From: Scylla paramamosain
Taxonomy: Eukaryota; Arthropoda; Malacostraca; Decapoda; Portunidae
Reading direction: 5' to 3'
Length of the DNA: 64,000 bases
NCBI RefSeq assembly: GCF_035594125.1
Contig: NC_087158.1
Location: 3,755,001-3,819,000 of the forward strand
This document shows, in pieces, positions 41,096-57,566 of the stretch. The position numbers were made by a program, and so were the translations under genes. The first letter of the stretch is position 1, and every line of letters begins with the position of its first letter. A model generated the notes under the pieces. It had not been told where the DNA came from and ran no database searches. It was given only the letters and a program-made list of their open reading frames with translations.

Positions 41096-41554
41096 ATGGA
41101 TACTAGTAAAGATGTACTAAGAAAATGGACAGTGCCCACTCTGAGAAAATTTCTGAAATCAAAAGGCATACTAAGTTCTGGATATGCCAAGAAACAGCTC
41201 CAGGATGTGGTGTTACAAGCAGTCCAGCACCCAGAACTGGTGGAAGACACTGAACCCCTGGAAGATGAAAATGTCCTCAAGAAAAGGAGAACAGTACAAA
41301 TACATAACCAAGAAACTGTTTTCCCAGACCCTACAACACTTACAGAGTGGCAGGAAGACTTAGCAACCATCCCTTACATTACACAGTCAAACTGCTATGT
41401 ATATCTGTTGATGAACAGAGGATGGTTAGCACAAAGAATTCAAGCTTTTGAAAAGGAATCTGGCTACCAACTGTACCGGGAGAGACATAAACAACAAGTA
41501 AGACAGACATCCCTCTTGCATCTTGCAACATTTAATGTACTTCAGCCTACCTGA
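41096..41554 (+). CDS. SAP-domain protein fragment, ISL2EU-type second ORF
   Basis: 152 residues from MDTSKDVLRKW. An N-terminal SAP-like DNA-binding motif (WTVPTLRKFLKSKGILSSGY, then KKQLQDVVLQAV) is followed by a segment (YLLMNRGWLAQRIQAFEKES, then GYQLYRERH) typical of proteins with SAP, SWIM and YqaJ-nuclease parts found in ISL2EU-like DNA transposons. The SWIM and nuclease parts are absent; the frame ends at 41552-41554, or continues through introns not visible here. The upstream frame (40982) is open but gives no family match, so the Met at 41096 was preferred. It faces the THAP-DDE transposase at 47.2-49.3 kb. Confidence 0.55.
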   Translation: MDTSKDVLRKWTVPTLRKFLKSKGILSSGYAKKQLQDVVLQAVQHPELVEDTEPLEDENVLKKRRTVQIHNQETVFPDPTTLTEWQEDLATIPYITQSNCYVYLLMNRGWLAQRIQAFEKESGYQLYRERHKQQVRQTSLLHLATFNVLQPT

Positions 41555-41971
41555 TCTTGTGGAGCATTATTATCTGTACATATGTTAATATTAGGAAAGG
41601 GCAGTTTTTTCTTTATTAAACTTAACCCTCATTTTAAAGTTCAAGCCATGCTTGCATGTGTTAGCCTTATTAACCTATGGTGGCTCTGTTACATAATGCA
41701 TATCCCAGAAGTTCTCAATGATCTCATTTCATGTTATGATGAAAATAAAGAGTTGTAATAAAAAGGCATCTGTATCAATATCCTTTTATTCAGTTTTATT
41801 TTTTAAGTATCTTATGAGAAAAATGGACTCAATTCAACAGTTTTACACTTTGATGGGTATAAAGGGAGGTTTCAGGGCATGTAACATTATAGAGCTGTGG
41901 ACACACGAGCCACTGAATTGCGAGACCTTGATGAACCTTAATATTAACTCAGCATTCATCTACATGTAGAA
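41555..41971. other. No gene recognised
   Basis: AT-rich spacer between the SAP ORF and the TA array. Confidence 0.6.
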
Positions 41972-46097
<4,126 letters not shown>

Positions 46098-47062
46098 CTT
46101 TTTTTTTTTTTTACATAAAGGGCTCCAGTCAAGGGGAATAAGAGGCCCCCCAAAAAATGGCCCACTGAAATGCCAGTCCCCAAAAGTGAAAAAGGCCAAG
46201 ACATATCCACAATCAGTTACCCAAGTGTCTTGAAACCACTCTCCTGAAGTCATAGGCAGAAGGAAATACAGATGTAGGTAGAGTTCCAGAGTTTACCAGT
46301 AAAAGGAAGGAATGACTGGGAATACTGATTAACTCTTGCATTAAGGAGGTGGACAGAATAAGGGTGAGAAGTAGCAAGTCTTGTGCAGTAACGCCACAGG
46401 AGGGGGTTAGGCATGCAGTTAGTAAGTTCGGAGGAGCAGTGAGCATGAAAATAGCGGTAAAAGATAGCATGAGATGCAACATTGTGACAAAGAAGTTAAA
46501 GACACTCAATTAGAGAAGGTGAGTTGATGAGACAAAAGGCTTTTGATTCCTGTTAAGGAGAGCTGTGTGAGTGGATCCCCCCATATGTGTGAGCCATACT
46601 CCATACATGGGTGGATAAAGTCCCTGTACAGAGTTAGCAGTTGGTAAGGAGTGAAAAAGTAGCAGAGACAGCACAAAACACTGAACTTCTTGGAAGCTGA
46701 CTTACTAAGAGATACGATGTGAAGTTTCCAGTTTAGATTTCTGGTGAAGGATAGTCCAAGGATGTTCAATGTAGAAGAGGGAGACAGTTGAGTGTAGCTG
46801 AAGAAGAGGGGATAGTTATCTGGAAGAATGTGTCGAGTAGATAGGTGGAGAAACTGGGTTTTTGAGGCATTGAAAACCACTAAGTTTTCTTTACTCCAAT
46901 CAGAAATCTTAGAATGATCTAAACTCAGGCAATCTGTGGCATCTCTGCATGATGTATCTAGTTCATGAAGGGTTGATCGTCTGGAGAATGACATGGAAAA
47001 GTGCAGGGTGGTGTCACCAGCATAGGAGTGAATAGGGCAAAGAGTCTGATTAAGATCATAGA
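46098..47062 (-). pseudogene. LINE-A copy 3, 5'-truncated, minus strand
   Basis: The 3' end is at the left (T-run, then ACATAAAGGGCTCCAGTCAA). Its ORF remnant reads [59 protein letters not shown], then LLTLYRDFIHPCMEYGS. The catalytic box is AGD instead of ADD. The 5' truncation lies at about 47062, where another TA tract begins. It is more diverged than copies 1 and 2. Confidence 0.9.
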
Positions 47063-47186
<124 letters not shown>

Positions 47187-47204
47187 GGGCTCAGTCAGCA
47201 ACAC

Positions 47205-48138
47205 CTATTTTACAAGCACGGGCATGAAGTTCCAGAAAACAGCTACAATAACCAAAATTTGATGCAATAGGGGCCATTGGGTATTCCTTATTTGCCCAGT
47301 CAATATTTTGAATTTTTTTATTCTCTCAATGGCACATTCTACACGTACCCTCAGTGAAGCAATCTGTTGTGTTTTCACAATTTCATTAGCATTTAATGCT
47401 CTTCCTTTACCATTAGCTTTCTTCCTAGTCAAGGGTGGCATGTACAACTTTGCACCATGTTGCAGCAATAGGTCTCCAATATTGAAACCTCTATCCATCA
47501 TTGCAGCATTTCCTGGGTAAATTTTATCTAGAAGTTCTGCTTCTGCTGTGTGCCTGTCAGATGTATTGCCTCCATATGGATGTGAAATAAAAGTAATAAT
47601 TCCAGTTGGTGTTATGCCTAACAAAACTTTTGCAGTGTTGTGATGCTTGTAAAGTGAATATGTCATGGCCTGAGCAGTACAGATTCTTGGCTTATCAATA
47701 AAAAACTCAGTACAATCCAAGATCAACCTGGTAACTACATATCTGGCAAGATACCATGCAGGTAAGCTGTTTCTTACTTGCTGAGCTGAAGGCCATAATA
47801 GCCAGTGTTGCAATATCTCATATAATACATTTATCCAAGTGTTGGTGATGCAGGTGACACGACTGTGAGAGATTCCAAACAATTCTGCTAAAAGCCATGT
47901 TGTTAAGCCTTGACATATATACACTGAAGTCAGCAGGTACTCATCAAAATTATCCATAATGTTTTTCCTGGCACCTGAGCCTTTCTTGAGCATTTTATTT
48001 TTGAAATGCTTTGGTCCTTTCCAATACTTTTTTTTTTTTTTACTCTTTTGTTACTGACATCATAGATGGGTGTCAAAGCATTTTTACAAGGAAGGTATGC
48101 ACTCATACTTTTATCACTGGCAAGAATCATGTTTGTAT

Positions 48139-48181
<43 letters not shown>

Positions 48182-49273
48182 AATGAAACTATGTACACAA
48201 GTTTTAACATTTTTAGCCGTGTACAATGAGGTCTGACTACAGCCTCTTGATACTAGGATCTGCCAGTGAATTACATAATATATGCTGTAAGTGAATGTTT
48301 AAGGGAAATTTCCAAAAGGTTGAAAACAAAAGTCAATGGCACATTACACTGAAGTATGGTGGGTTTTTCAATTTTTTTCTGAAAAGTTAAGTTGAATAGA
48401 GTGTAATGACCCATTACATAAACATTTATTATTAAGAGTATACAGGCACTAACCACATCAACTTGCACTGCAACATCCTGTGGCATGGCTGCAGAAGTGC
48501 TTTGAATACTTGGGGTTGAATATGAATGGTCTTTCTGTGATTCTTGTACCATCTGCTTTTCTTGGGACATTTCACCAGCATCTGTAAGAAATCATTAGAA
48601 CCTGGAGATTAACAGTTAATAATTTGATGTTTGTTCTGAAGATAAATATTTTTGGTATTATTTCAAAACACATGTACAATCGCTCTCGTAGTTTGTGATT
48701 TTTTTCCAAGTATATCCAAGTAGCCATACATATTTACAGTCACTAAACAGTTGTACATAATCATACTGAAAACCAGAACTAAAAATAAACTGGTATATTT
48801 ACACACCTTTATATGAAAGTGATTCTTGACTCCAGCTCTCCACTTTCACATGCACATCAGTTTGATGTTATGAAGAAGTCTACATTAGCTGGTATGGCTG
48901 GTTCTGAAGGTGAAGTGTGAAGCACTGGGGCACAGCATGCTGGCCACAATGTACCCTTTGCCTACTCACTCACACACACTCGATTATTTTTTGGCTTCCA
49001 TTCGTTGTATTCAAATAACTCAGGATCAGGATGGAATGGGGACAGTCCCTTATTCCAGTTTATAAAATGTTCTGAGCAAACTGCATGGAACTTGGATGCT
49101 TTCCACGTTGGTCCACAATTACATCTTGTTTTCCAAAGTTGTCTCCATGGTGCATCTTTCTTCCGGGGAAAAACACTCCAGCCTTTCACGTCTCTATCTC
49201 GCTTGTGTGAAGTCAATTTGCAGTCTGCAACTGCACAAGTGTACAATGGCATATTTGGTGAATCCAGCAACAC
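47205..49273 (-). CDS. THAP-domain DDE transposase (ISL2EU-like), three exons
   Basis: Minus-strand gene. Exon 1 (49273 to about 48976) has a THAP DNA-binding domain of C2CH type (YTCAVADCKLTSHKRD, FPRKKDAPWRQLWKTRC, AVCSEHF). Exon 2 (48581-48454) encodes a linker (AGEMSQEKQMVQESQKDHSY, MPQDVAVQVDV). Exon 3 (about 48138 to 47205) encodes YLPCKNALTPIYDV, FDEYLLTSVYICQGLTTWLL, LILDCTEFFIDKPR (first D), HHNTAKVLLGITPTG, YGGNTSD, AAMMDRGFNIGDLL (second D) and RVECAIERIKKFKIL (E): a DDE_Tnp_4-type catalytic domain. A run of about 14 A (minus strand, 48028-48041) shifts the frame within exon 3. Acceptors ttcttacag and acacacag and a GTGAGT-like donor were used; the exon 1 donor is uncertain by two bases. 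Terminal inverted repeats were not found. Confidence 0.8.
48140..48179. repeat. (GT)n microsatellite
   Basis: About 40 bp of GT just upstream of the proposed third transposase exon; on the minus strand it forms a CA-rich acceptor region. Confidence 0.96.
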
Positions 49274-49718
49274 GTCATGGCAGGAAAGCCGGTTGTGGTT
49301 CAGTTAGGAGAACTCAGTTTCAGGGATGTTGAGCGGGTTATTTCAGCTGCAATTTTTTTTTTTTTTTTAATGCTACTAAGTGATATTTGCTCTACACTTT
49401 TTGAGAGAAGCATTATCCTATGCAGAAACTATGACAATCTCGTGATCAGGTATATATGTACTATTAGACTTACAAAAAATATTTTGATGAGACACTGGTA
49501 CATCCATACTTTTGCACCATAAGAAAATATATTTGCATATTTTATTGTCACTTTCAATGAGACACAGTGAGATAACCAAACATTTATATTAAGAGGAATG
49601 TAGGCATAGATATCAATAAGCAAATGCTTTAATAGGGTTTCCACAAGAACAATTCAGCATGATAGGCAGCTACCAACCTGTGAATTAAACCAGTTGGCAA
49701 ACAATAAAAACTATCCAG
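49274..49718. other. No gene recognised
   Basis: Spacer between the THAP exon and the BEL/Pao remnant, with a T-run near 49352-49366. Confidence 0.6.
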
Positions 49719-49828
49719 TTAGAGATTGGTGTCATTCTTTGCTCTACTGAATAAGAGTGACAGCTTCAATGTGGCTACTGACTTCAAACCATCATGAAAT
49801 TTTTTTTTTCTCACAAATTTAGCTGCAT

Positions 49829-49896
49829 CAGATCCACACCCATAATCATCTGCAGCTTTCTTAAATCCACACTCATAATCATCTGCAGCTTTCTTA
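49829..49896. repeat. 33-bp tandem duplication in BEL/Pao RT
   Basis: Two copies of a 33-bp unit, sharing ATAATCATCTGCAGCTTTCT, duplicate KKAADDYECGF in frame. Confidence 0.9.
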
Positions 49897-49901
49897 AGTG
49901 A

Positions 49902-50227
49902 AAAATTAATGAAGTACATGACTTACCATAGGTCAGTTGAAGTGTGCTTCGAATTTTATGAAGCAAATCACCTTTGCTAGAAGGGAGCTTTCACGAGATA
50001 CGCTTTGCGCTTCACGCCACCAGACTTTAAAGAGTACGACCAACCACATGAAAGTAACTGAACATTTTGCACTGCTAGAAATATGTAAGCCACAAGACGC
50101 TACAGAGCGTAGGGTGGGAGAGGCGGGCATGTGAAAGCTCCCTCCTAGCAGAGGTGATTTGCTTCATAAAATTCGAAGCACACTTCAGCTGACCTACGGT
50201 AAGTCTCATGTACTTCATTAATTTTAC
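49902..50227. mobile_element. Palindromic MITE-like part with about 97-bp arms
   Basis: Arms 49902-49998 and 50131-50227 are about 90 percent identical by eye when inverted (shared TGTGCTTCGAATTTTATGAA and GCAAATCACC). The 130-bp centre has no ORF. Confidence 0.85.
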
Positions 50228-51252
50228 GTCAGCAAATCACACCTCTGCTAGAGATCGCTTCCCCATGAGGTTTTGAAGCCATGTGGGTGTCGTACTGTAG
50301 ACATGCAGTAACCAAACTTCAATATAATAAGAAATTCACATAGCCATGAACCAGGTGACAAGAGACATCTCATATGCAAACAAAATGAACAGACTATTGA
50401 AGGACAGCATCTTGGAAAGGATCGTGACACGGGACAATCTCCTTGTCATAGAATTTGGCAAAAGTGGCAGCCCTGGACCACCCAGCCCTTGCCATGATGT
50501 GTCCAATCGGTAGAGCCATGGCTTTGGCTTTTGATGCAGCTGCAGGCACCACACGGCCAGCAGGGCCAATGTTTACATCGGCGGCCGCCACGGCGTCATC
50601 AGACCCCTGATTGGGGCCTAAGTTTCTTTCCTCCTTCAATTTCTCCATATCGTTACATAAAGCAGCCAAAGTGTCCATCACCATGTGCCAGGGCGGCGCA
50701 GATGCCCTATCCCATGAAATAGAAGGCAAGAAACGTGTGTGCTGGGAAGCAGAGTCACCGCCATCACCAGAGACGTGACCTTGGGATCTTTTGTTTGCAC
50801 CCTGAAGAGCCTCCCACTGAGAAGGGCTGCTCCTGGAGCTAGTCCTATGCGAGGATCCTTTCCTCACATGCCTGGCATGTTCAGAATCGCCCTCCTTACT
50901 CAACCTCCGTTTGCTGGTGGAACTGCCCGGGCCATCCGACATGGCGACGGCAATAGCAAGGCAGCGGTCCAGCTCAGTGTGAGAGTCGTCAGCTCCACAA
51001 GTGCATCAACAAAGCACTTCCCTCCCCGCTCCTAAACGGATCACGGGTGGTGTTGCAGCCAGCCCCAAACTGGGTCACAGGCTGTAGCAAAGCCTTTCCG
51101 CTCCAGAAGGATCACAGGAAGAAGGCTGCCAAACTCGCAGTTGCTGAAAACCGTCTGGACAGCGTGAAGGAAGCACAGCAACTGGTGGCGTGAAACGCCA
51201 AAGCATATATCATGGGGAAGCGACCTCTAGCAGAGGTGTGATTTGCTGATGT
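49908..51252 (-). mobile_element. Composite foldback element inserted in BEL/Pao RT
   Basis: The BEL frame breaks at VANF and resumes at KKAADDY across this insert, which is bordered by AAAATT on both sides (49902-49907 and 51253-51258), a likely 6-bp target duplication. It contains two inverted-repeat pairs: 49902-49998 with 50131-50227, and 50220-50268 with 51211-51258. The two families share the core GCAAATCAC-CTCTGCTAG. One ORF lies inside (50394-50942). Confidence 0.8.
50394..50942 (-). CDS. ORF with tyrosine-recombinase-like C-terminus in the foldback element
   Basis: 182 residues from MSDGPGSSTSKRRLSKEGD. The first ~90 are Ser/Lys/Arg-rich and low complexity, gag- or ORF1-like. A short helix-like segment follows (MDTLAALCNDMEKLKEERN), and the end reads GHIMARAGWSRAATFAKFYD, KEIV. 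That GWS..TFA.FYDKEI pattern resembles the C-terminal end of tyrosine recombinases of DIRS- or Crypton-type elements. The region carrying the catalytic R, H and R and the rest of the domain is absent, so an internal deletion is likely. GC content is higher than in the surrounding BEL DNA. The assignment rests on one short motif. Confidence 0.4.
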   Translation of the reverse strand: MSDGPGSSTSKRRLSKEGDSEHARHVRKGSSHRTSSRSSPSQWEALQGANKRSQGHVSGDGGDSASQHTRFLPSISWDRASAPPWHMVMDTLAALCNDMEKLKEERNLGPNQGSDDAVAAADVNIGPAGRVVPAAASKAKAMALPIGHIMARAGWSRAATFAKFYDKEIVPCHDPFQDAVLQ

Positions 51253-54200
51253 AAAATTAGCTACACTTGGAGATGATGTAGCCCCAAACAAGTGAGCTGT
51301 CATTTATGTATTCAACTATCTCATCACTGAGGTCACCTTTTTTCATTCAAAGAAATTTTAACATGTCTCTATGTTCTGGATTGACCTTCACTTGATGGTA
51401 CATTGCTTCTATATCACATACAAGTGCGATACTTTCTTGCATAAACCTGCACAACACCAACAAGTTTGTTGGTAATGTCTGGGCCCTGTAACAGATGAAT
51501 GTTTAGTGACTGGTTCCTATAATTTGTATTACAGTCAAATACTACCCTAAATTTCTTTGGCTTCCTTGGATGACAGACTCCATGATGTGGAATGTACCAG
51601 ACCTTACCATCATTCCTAACTAAATCCTTTGCTGGTACAACTTCTGCATAACCTTTGGTAATCATATCACCTGTAAATATCCTGTAATCACTTTTATGTT
51701 GATTATCCTTCTCAAGTTAAGTTTTCAGTTTCTTGAGTCTCTGCTCTGCTAACATTTTGTTGTTTGGAAGCTTGACATTATCATCTTTTAAGAGGAAAGG
51801 ATAACTCATAATGCCCATCTTTCAGCTCATGCTCTCCTCCTTTCATCTTACTCATAAACTTTTTATCTGCATATGATAATGGAGCATCAGCTGACTTTCT
51901 ATCATTTAAGTCAAGCTCAAACATATATCTTACTTGAGGAGTACACATTTGTTATGGAAAGAAGTTTATGTGCAGAATGTTTAAAAATAGATCACATGAA
52001 GAGATATTGTAGAAGAAAGAAATCGTAAAATATGCTAGAGAACCACTAAGAAATTAACCTTCTTTTCTTCATTAATTTCTACTTCTTCTGTTACTGTTCT
52101 GTAGACTACCACCATATCCTTGATTGGACTTGTATGAGGAGAGATTCTATCAATAATCCCCCATCCTAGTTTTGTCTTGCGTGCATAGGGATAATTCTCA
52201 TTATGAGCTGGTATTTGTGCCTTAATAGCTGCTATGCAATGAAGTCCAATGAGGAGTCCTATGTCAACATTTGGGTCATATTTCATTAGTGCATCAGAGA
52301 TTGCTCTCAAGTGGGGCCAGCTGCAAGCAGTCTCAGACCTTGGTATCTGATTCCATCCAGCTGAAATGTTTTCTGTGGAATATGCTGAATGGATTGGTAT
52401 TCCCACCCCTTCATTATGACCTCTCACCTCAAGTTCATGAACTTTGGTAGAGTCAGTGATTTGTTTTCCACTTATTGTGTGAATATTAAGTGACACTGTT
52501 GGGTTGCTAACCCCAATTTATCCAAAGTACTCTCCTTGAGGAATGAAGCATCAAACTGCTCATCCAGTAAGGCATACTCTAAAATTTTATTTTCTTCATT
52601 ACTATCATGGTGTAACCATACAGGAACTATCATGCTGTGTATATCATGCGTTACTGATTCTGTCACTTTGACTTATTTGCTAATACAATTGTGGGTTTTT
52701 TATCACTTTTAGGCTGAATTGCTTGTTCTAGCACCTCTTGGCTCTCAGTTCTCATCATGTCATCATTGTGAAGAGCTGTGGAATGGTATCTCTAGCATAT
52801 TTTACAATTTCTTTCTTCTACAATATCTCTTCATGTGATCTATTTTTAAACATTCTGCACATAAACTTCTTTCCATAACAAATGTGTACCTGGTGTTACC
52901 ATCAAGTTTGGCAAATTCCTTGTTATCACCTAAGTTACAACTATTTTTACAGTAGTGACAGGACTGTCCTTTTCCTTCCTGCTCCTTGGGAAATTGTTTG
53001 TTGGCTTATATATTTACTTTACTTTGGAAAGAACAAACAGGTTTTCCTCAACTGATTTAACAATGAAAGTTCTACTCCCTCTATTCTTTGTCAAGGTATT
53101 TGATTCCCTTGGTTTCCATTTGGTTACTTGTTTCAGTTTTATTCCAGTCATTTACTTCCCTATTTATTGGATTCCAGGAAACAAAGGGATTGCTTGCTTC
53201 TTCTGCTTCCTCCTGGACAAATTCACATAAAAAGGATGGGAAGGGCTCTTTATTACTATTAGGAGAGTTACTGTTACTTTTAGTTTGGATATAATCTATC
53301 ACTACCCTTCTCCAGTCATTAACTATATTATCAGGGAGTTTTGCTAGCAATTTTCTCTGCTCCCTAGGATCATCCAGGAGTGACAAGTGAGTAGTGTGTT
53401 TCATTGCAGTTTGACAGCACTGCATAAAGTCTGAAAATGCTGTTAAGGCTGGATTAAAGCACATTACCATTTTGATGGCATTTTTTTTTTTTTTTTTTTT
53501 TTGCCTCACCCTTTGTATACTTGTTTAAGTAGGCAAGCCTCTCTCTCTGCATTACTAAATGTTCTAGACTCTACAGAAGTTTCAAAGCTTTTATTCAAAC
53601 TGGAAACTCCATGGGTTATCAACTAAAAATGCTAGGTTCTATTGGAGGGAGGCTCCACTTAGGATCAGGTACATACACTAAATGCAAAATTTCCTGCAGG
53701 ATGGGAAGAGGCTTGACAAACCTGTCTCATATTATCATTTGGCATGTTGACAGTATGAGTGTCTATGGGAACATGGTACAAAACTCTGAGCTGGAGAATT
53801 GAGATTCATTGTTTGAGGTTCATTATTTGTCTATCTACTTCAGTTGTCATCAATTCATTATCTCTACCACACGAGGTAGGTTCCTGTAGGTCATGTAATA
53901 ACATATTTGTGAGGCATGGCATTGTCATTTTGTTGATTTGCAATTGCTTGTGCTTTCATTTCATTTTGTGACTTTATGTATTGTTGAAGATAACTTTGCT
54001 TCCCTTCACTGTCATCATCTGGAAGCATTTTCACTTCTTCAACTAAACTAAGAGCAGTAAGTTCTGCACTGGCTACTGCTAGATCTCTCTTTTCATTTTC
54101 TTTGATAACACTGTCTGGCTTCTAGCTAACAATGCTTCTACCTCTGCTAAACTATCATGACATTCCATTTCCTTTTTAAGTATGGCTACTTTTGCTGCTG

Positions 54201-54690
54201 CTTCTTGCTTTCTTTGTACTTGTGAATATGAGGAAGTAGACGACTCTAGGTCTAGAGTGTTTACTAGAACAAAATTATCCTGTCACCTTTTAATTCTTTC
54301 ACTTTACATTCTATACTTTCTAATATTTTATGGTGAACTTGTTGGTTATGATCCAGCTCATCATTTAGCTCTTCTGACCTTTCTGGCTCTAGTTCCACCA
54401 GTTTTGTATATACCACACAATAGTGATGAAATGCCTCTACTTCTTCATTTGTCATGGGCTCTAAGTCAAAAGGGCTAATTACATTTTTTTTTCTAATTTT
54501 GCTGGCAACACTGCTCCATTTATGCTTACAGGACTCCGCCCTTCCTTTGGTTACAGACTTAATATTCCCTTCCTTTATTGGTCATCACTCATGTGTTGAT
54601 CCTTGCCCACTTGCTCCTCCTCACATCTCCTAAGACCATCTACGACATTCATTTCTTCAGTATCAGACATTTCTAACAACTTCATTGTGT

Positions 54691-55632
54691 AAATACTAAG
54701 TTACACAGAAAAAAAATAAATAAAAATAAAATGACAGTTAATCTCGTTGTCACGTCCGTATTACCTACAAGCATGAAACTCACATGTCATGGAAAAGGGT
54801 TCGATGACCTTGCCATAAATGTAAACAAAAAAAATTGGGGGACACGTGTCTAGTATGGCTGTAATAGCACTCGCAGGTGTGGAGAAATTCAATATTTTTT
54901 TAAGTCCAGTGAGCTCTGCACCAGTCAAGAGTAAACATTGAAATGATTTTCTTTTGTTTACAACTGGTATTTGTGGGTAGCGGAATATTAGGATTTCAGG
55001 GTATTTATACAGCTGATCCCTCCAATCACGCGCTGCCACTCATGAGGCCATTCATAAGGCCACTAATTACAACTTTCCACGATAGGTTCAGTTACACTTT
55101 TCATTTGTTTTAGAGATATATCAGGCATTCTGATAGAAGCTCACTGTCATTTCTTAATATGGCTACCCATTGGAGGGAGGTAGACCGAATAGTACCAGTG
55201 TTCAGCGGGAAAAGAAGTCATTATGTGAGATATTTAGCAACAGAAATGGTTAAGATGTGATATAGGGACATAAGGAAAAGGTTCCATGTGTTTGTTAAGA
55301 AAGCTGCCAAACTATACCGACCTCCATCACCCTGAGAATCTCCACACCACACCAGTAAGGCATAACAGTATAATTTTTGAGGCCCCTCGTTAGGTTAGGT
55401 TATGCTTAAGTTTGGTTAGATTAGGTTAGGTTATGCTAGGTCAGGTTAGATTAGGTTAGGTGATGCTAGGTTAGGCTAACGTCCTAGTTTCACATTTATA
55501 GTTACACACTTTCTTGCCTGTGACCATGGGTTCTACACAATGGCGCTGTGGGCAGAAGGAAGTGGTTGTCGTCAAGGGTAGAGGTGCTGACTATGGAAGA
55601 TTCACGTCGCCTGGCAGGTCCTGTAACTCTGT
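54691..55632 (-). other. BEL/Pao leader between LTR and gag
   Basis: About 940 bp with no long frame. It contains a degenerate AGGTT/TTAGG block at 55385-55480. A primer site should lie just inside the LTR at about 55632-55612 on the minus strand; the tRNA could not be assigned. Confidence 0.5.
55385..55480. repeat. Degenerate TTAGG-like repeat
   Basis: Multiple GGTTAGGTTA, GATTAGGTTAGG and GCTAGGTTAGG units in about 95 bp, resembling the arthropod TTAGG telomere unit but irregular. Confidence 0.7.
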
Positions 55633-56232
55633 TGTTACGGTCTCACTGGGAGCCAGATTCTTGCTTGTAAGATGAGTTCTTACTGTAGCCGAACCGGCAG
55701 GCCTTCTCCAGCTATTATGTGATCTGTTTTACTGATCATACACATCATCGTAGGGTCGAGGAAAAGCAATTCTCTTCCGACATTAGTTGAAGAGGTAGAC
55801 ATGACCCTGGACGTGACCGTAAGAACTGCGAACAAGTTCTCGGTCTCAATTTCTTTTAAAATAACATATACACTGTTATAAAAGCACTCTCAAAATATTA
55901 CAATATTCATAAACAACACATGCAATCAACTTGGTATTGTGACATTGTTTCTACTACAAAATTAAGATATTTACCTCTGTCGCCTTGCCCGTCCATCTTC
56001 GAGCGGCTGTATGCAAGTCGTGACTTGAGTGACCCACATGGGCGATGACGATGGGTGGGTAAACCACACTTTACTAACAGATGAGGATCGGCTCGAGGCT
56101 TTATAAATAACTGAGTACTGATTCCTACGTATATTACATAATTATGTTTTCAAGCAAATAGTAAACTTGACATTTCACTTATGACTGTAGAGGAATAATG
56201 ATGTAAGTCACATACCCTTACATACGGTAACA
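55633..56232 (-). repeat. BEL/Pao 5' LTR, 600 bp
   Basis: On the minus strand it starts TGTTACCGTATGTAAGGG and ends GTAACA, giving 6-bp inverted termini (TGTTAC...GTAACA). Its start matches the relic at 39463 exactly at TGTTAC, and its second half matches 26047-26287, so three dispersed copies define it. It lies upstream of the gag on the same strand. The 3' LTR is not in place. Confidence 0.7.
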
Positions 56233-56349
56233 ATAAAGGATAAACTGAGAATGTGCTATGCAGAAGGGGGTGGACAGTTGCAGTGTCGTCTTAGGTCTTC
56301 TTAGGTGAATACTGGGCACAGGCTGTTAAGCCTATATGTCCAGATATTT

Positions 56350-57005
<656 letters not shown>

Positions 57006-57260
57006 AGGAGGGACACTGTCCAAGGGCAACAGAAATCCAATTAAGAAAAAAAAGCCCACTGAGATGCCAGATCGGATCGGAAACGCTGCGGAAGCTTACG
57101 AAGCCTCGGAACGGACACGACACGACGTTCAGTACGCCCACCAGCTCAGACGACATCGGATCGGAAACGACGCGGGTGCTATGTTTATCTCTCAGTCTTG
57201 AGAGTACCTCGACATAGAAAGGTGCCGCAGCTCTGGCGTGATTCCCTGCTAAATACTAAA

Positions 57261-57566
57261 ATGAGTGATAATAGTAGTGACGAAGAAGTTCTCGTTTTAA
57301 CCCTTGCCTTAGCAGCTGCAGAGGAAGAAGAACAAGAAGAAAAACAGTGGATACATCCTATATGTGCATCTAGAGAACAGGAAGGAGAATATTCCACCAC
57401 TACCCCATCACCCCAGACAGCTGAGACAAAAGGGGTAATAACACACTCATGCATACAACTTATGTACGCCTCTATCATACCAGACGTAAGTGCTGTTTGC
57501 CCGTCACATTCACGCTCCTCTTTACACTCTTCGTGCTCAATGCTTCAGTCACAGAGGCGAATATAG
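57261..57566 (+). pseudogene. HARBI1-like transposase N-terminus, truncated
   Basis: It starts MSDNSSDEEVLVLTLALAAA, then an acidic run and KQWIHPICASREQEGEYST. The WIHPI..SRE..GEY pattern is typical of PIF/Harbinger (HARBI1-like) transposase N-termini. The DDE domain is missing; the frame then runs into unrelated sequence and stops at 57566. Confidence 0.6.

Larger units (their letters stand above)
49719..54690 (-). pseudogene. BEL/Pao retrotransposon gag-pol, decayed and interrupted
   Basis: Minus-strand order from the right: gag start near 54687 (MKLLEMSDTEEMNVVDGLRR), gag pieces (LVELEPERSEELNDELDH; LLDDPREQRKLLAKLPDNIV), aspartic-protease-like piece (YALLDEQFDASFLKES), VDIGLLIGLHCIAAI and KTKLGWGIIDRIS (peptidase A17 region), RT start (VWYIPHHGVCHPRKPKKFRV, VFDCNTNYRNQSLNIHLLQG, PDITNKLVGVV), HLFGATSSPSVANF, then the nested insertion (49908-51252), then KKAADDYECGF and HDGLKSVAT. 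Many stops and frameshifts. The rest of RT, RNase H and integrase are missing to the left. These blocks are characteristic of BEL/Pao. Confidence 0.9.

Noticed and set aside
49005..49332. + strand open frames over the THAP exon
   Set aside because: Shadows of the minus-strand THAP domain, which has the conserved Cys/His pattern.
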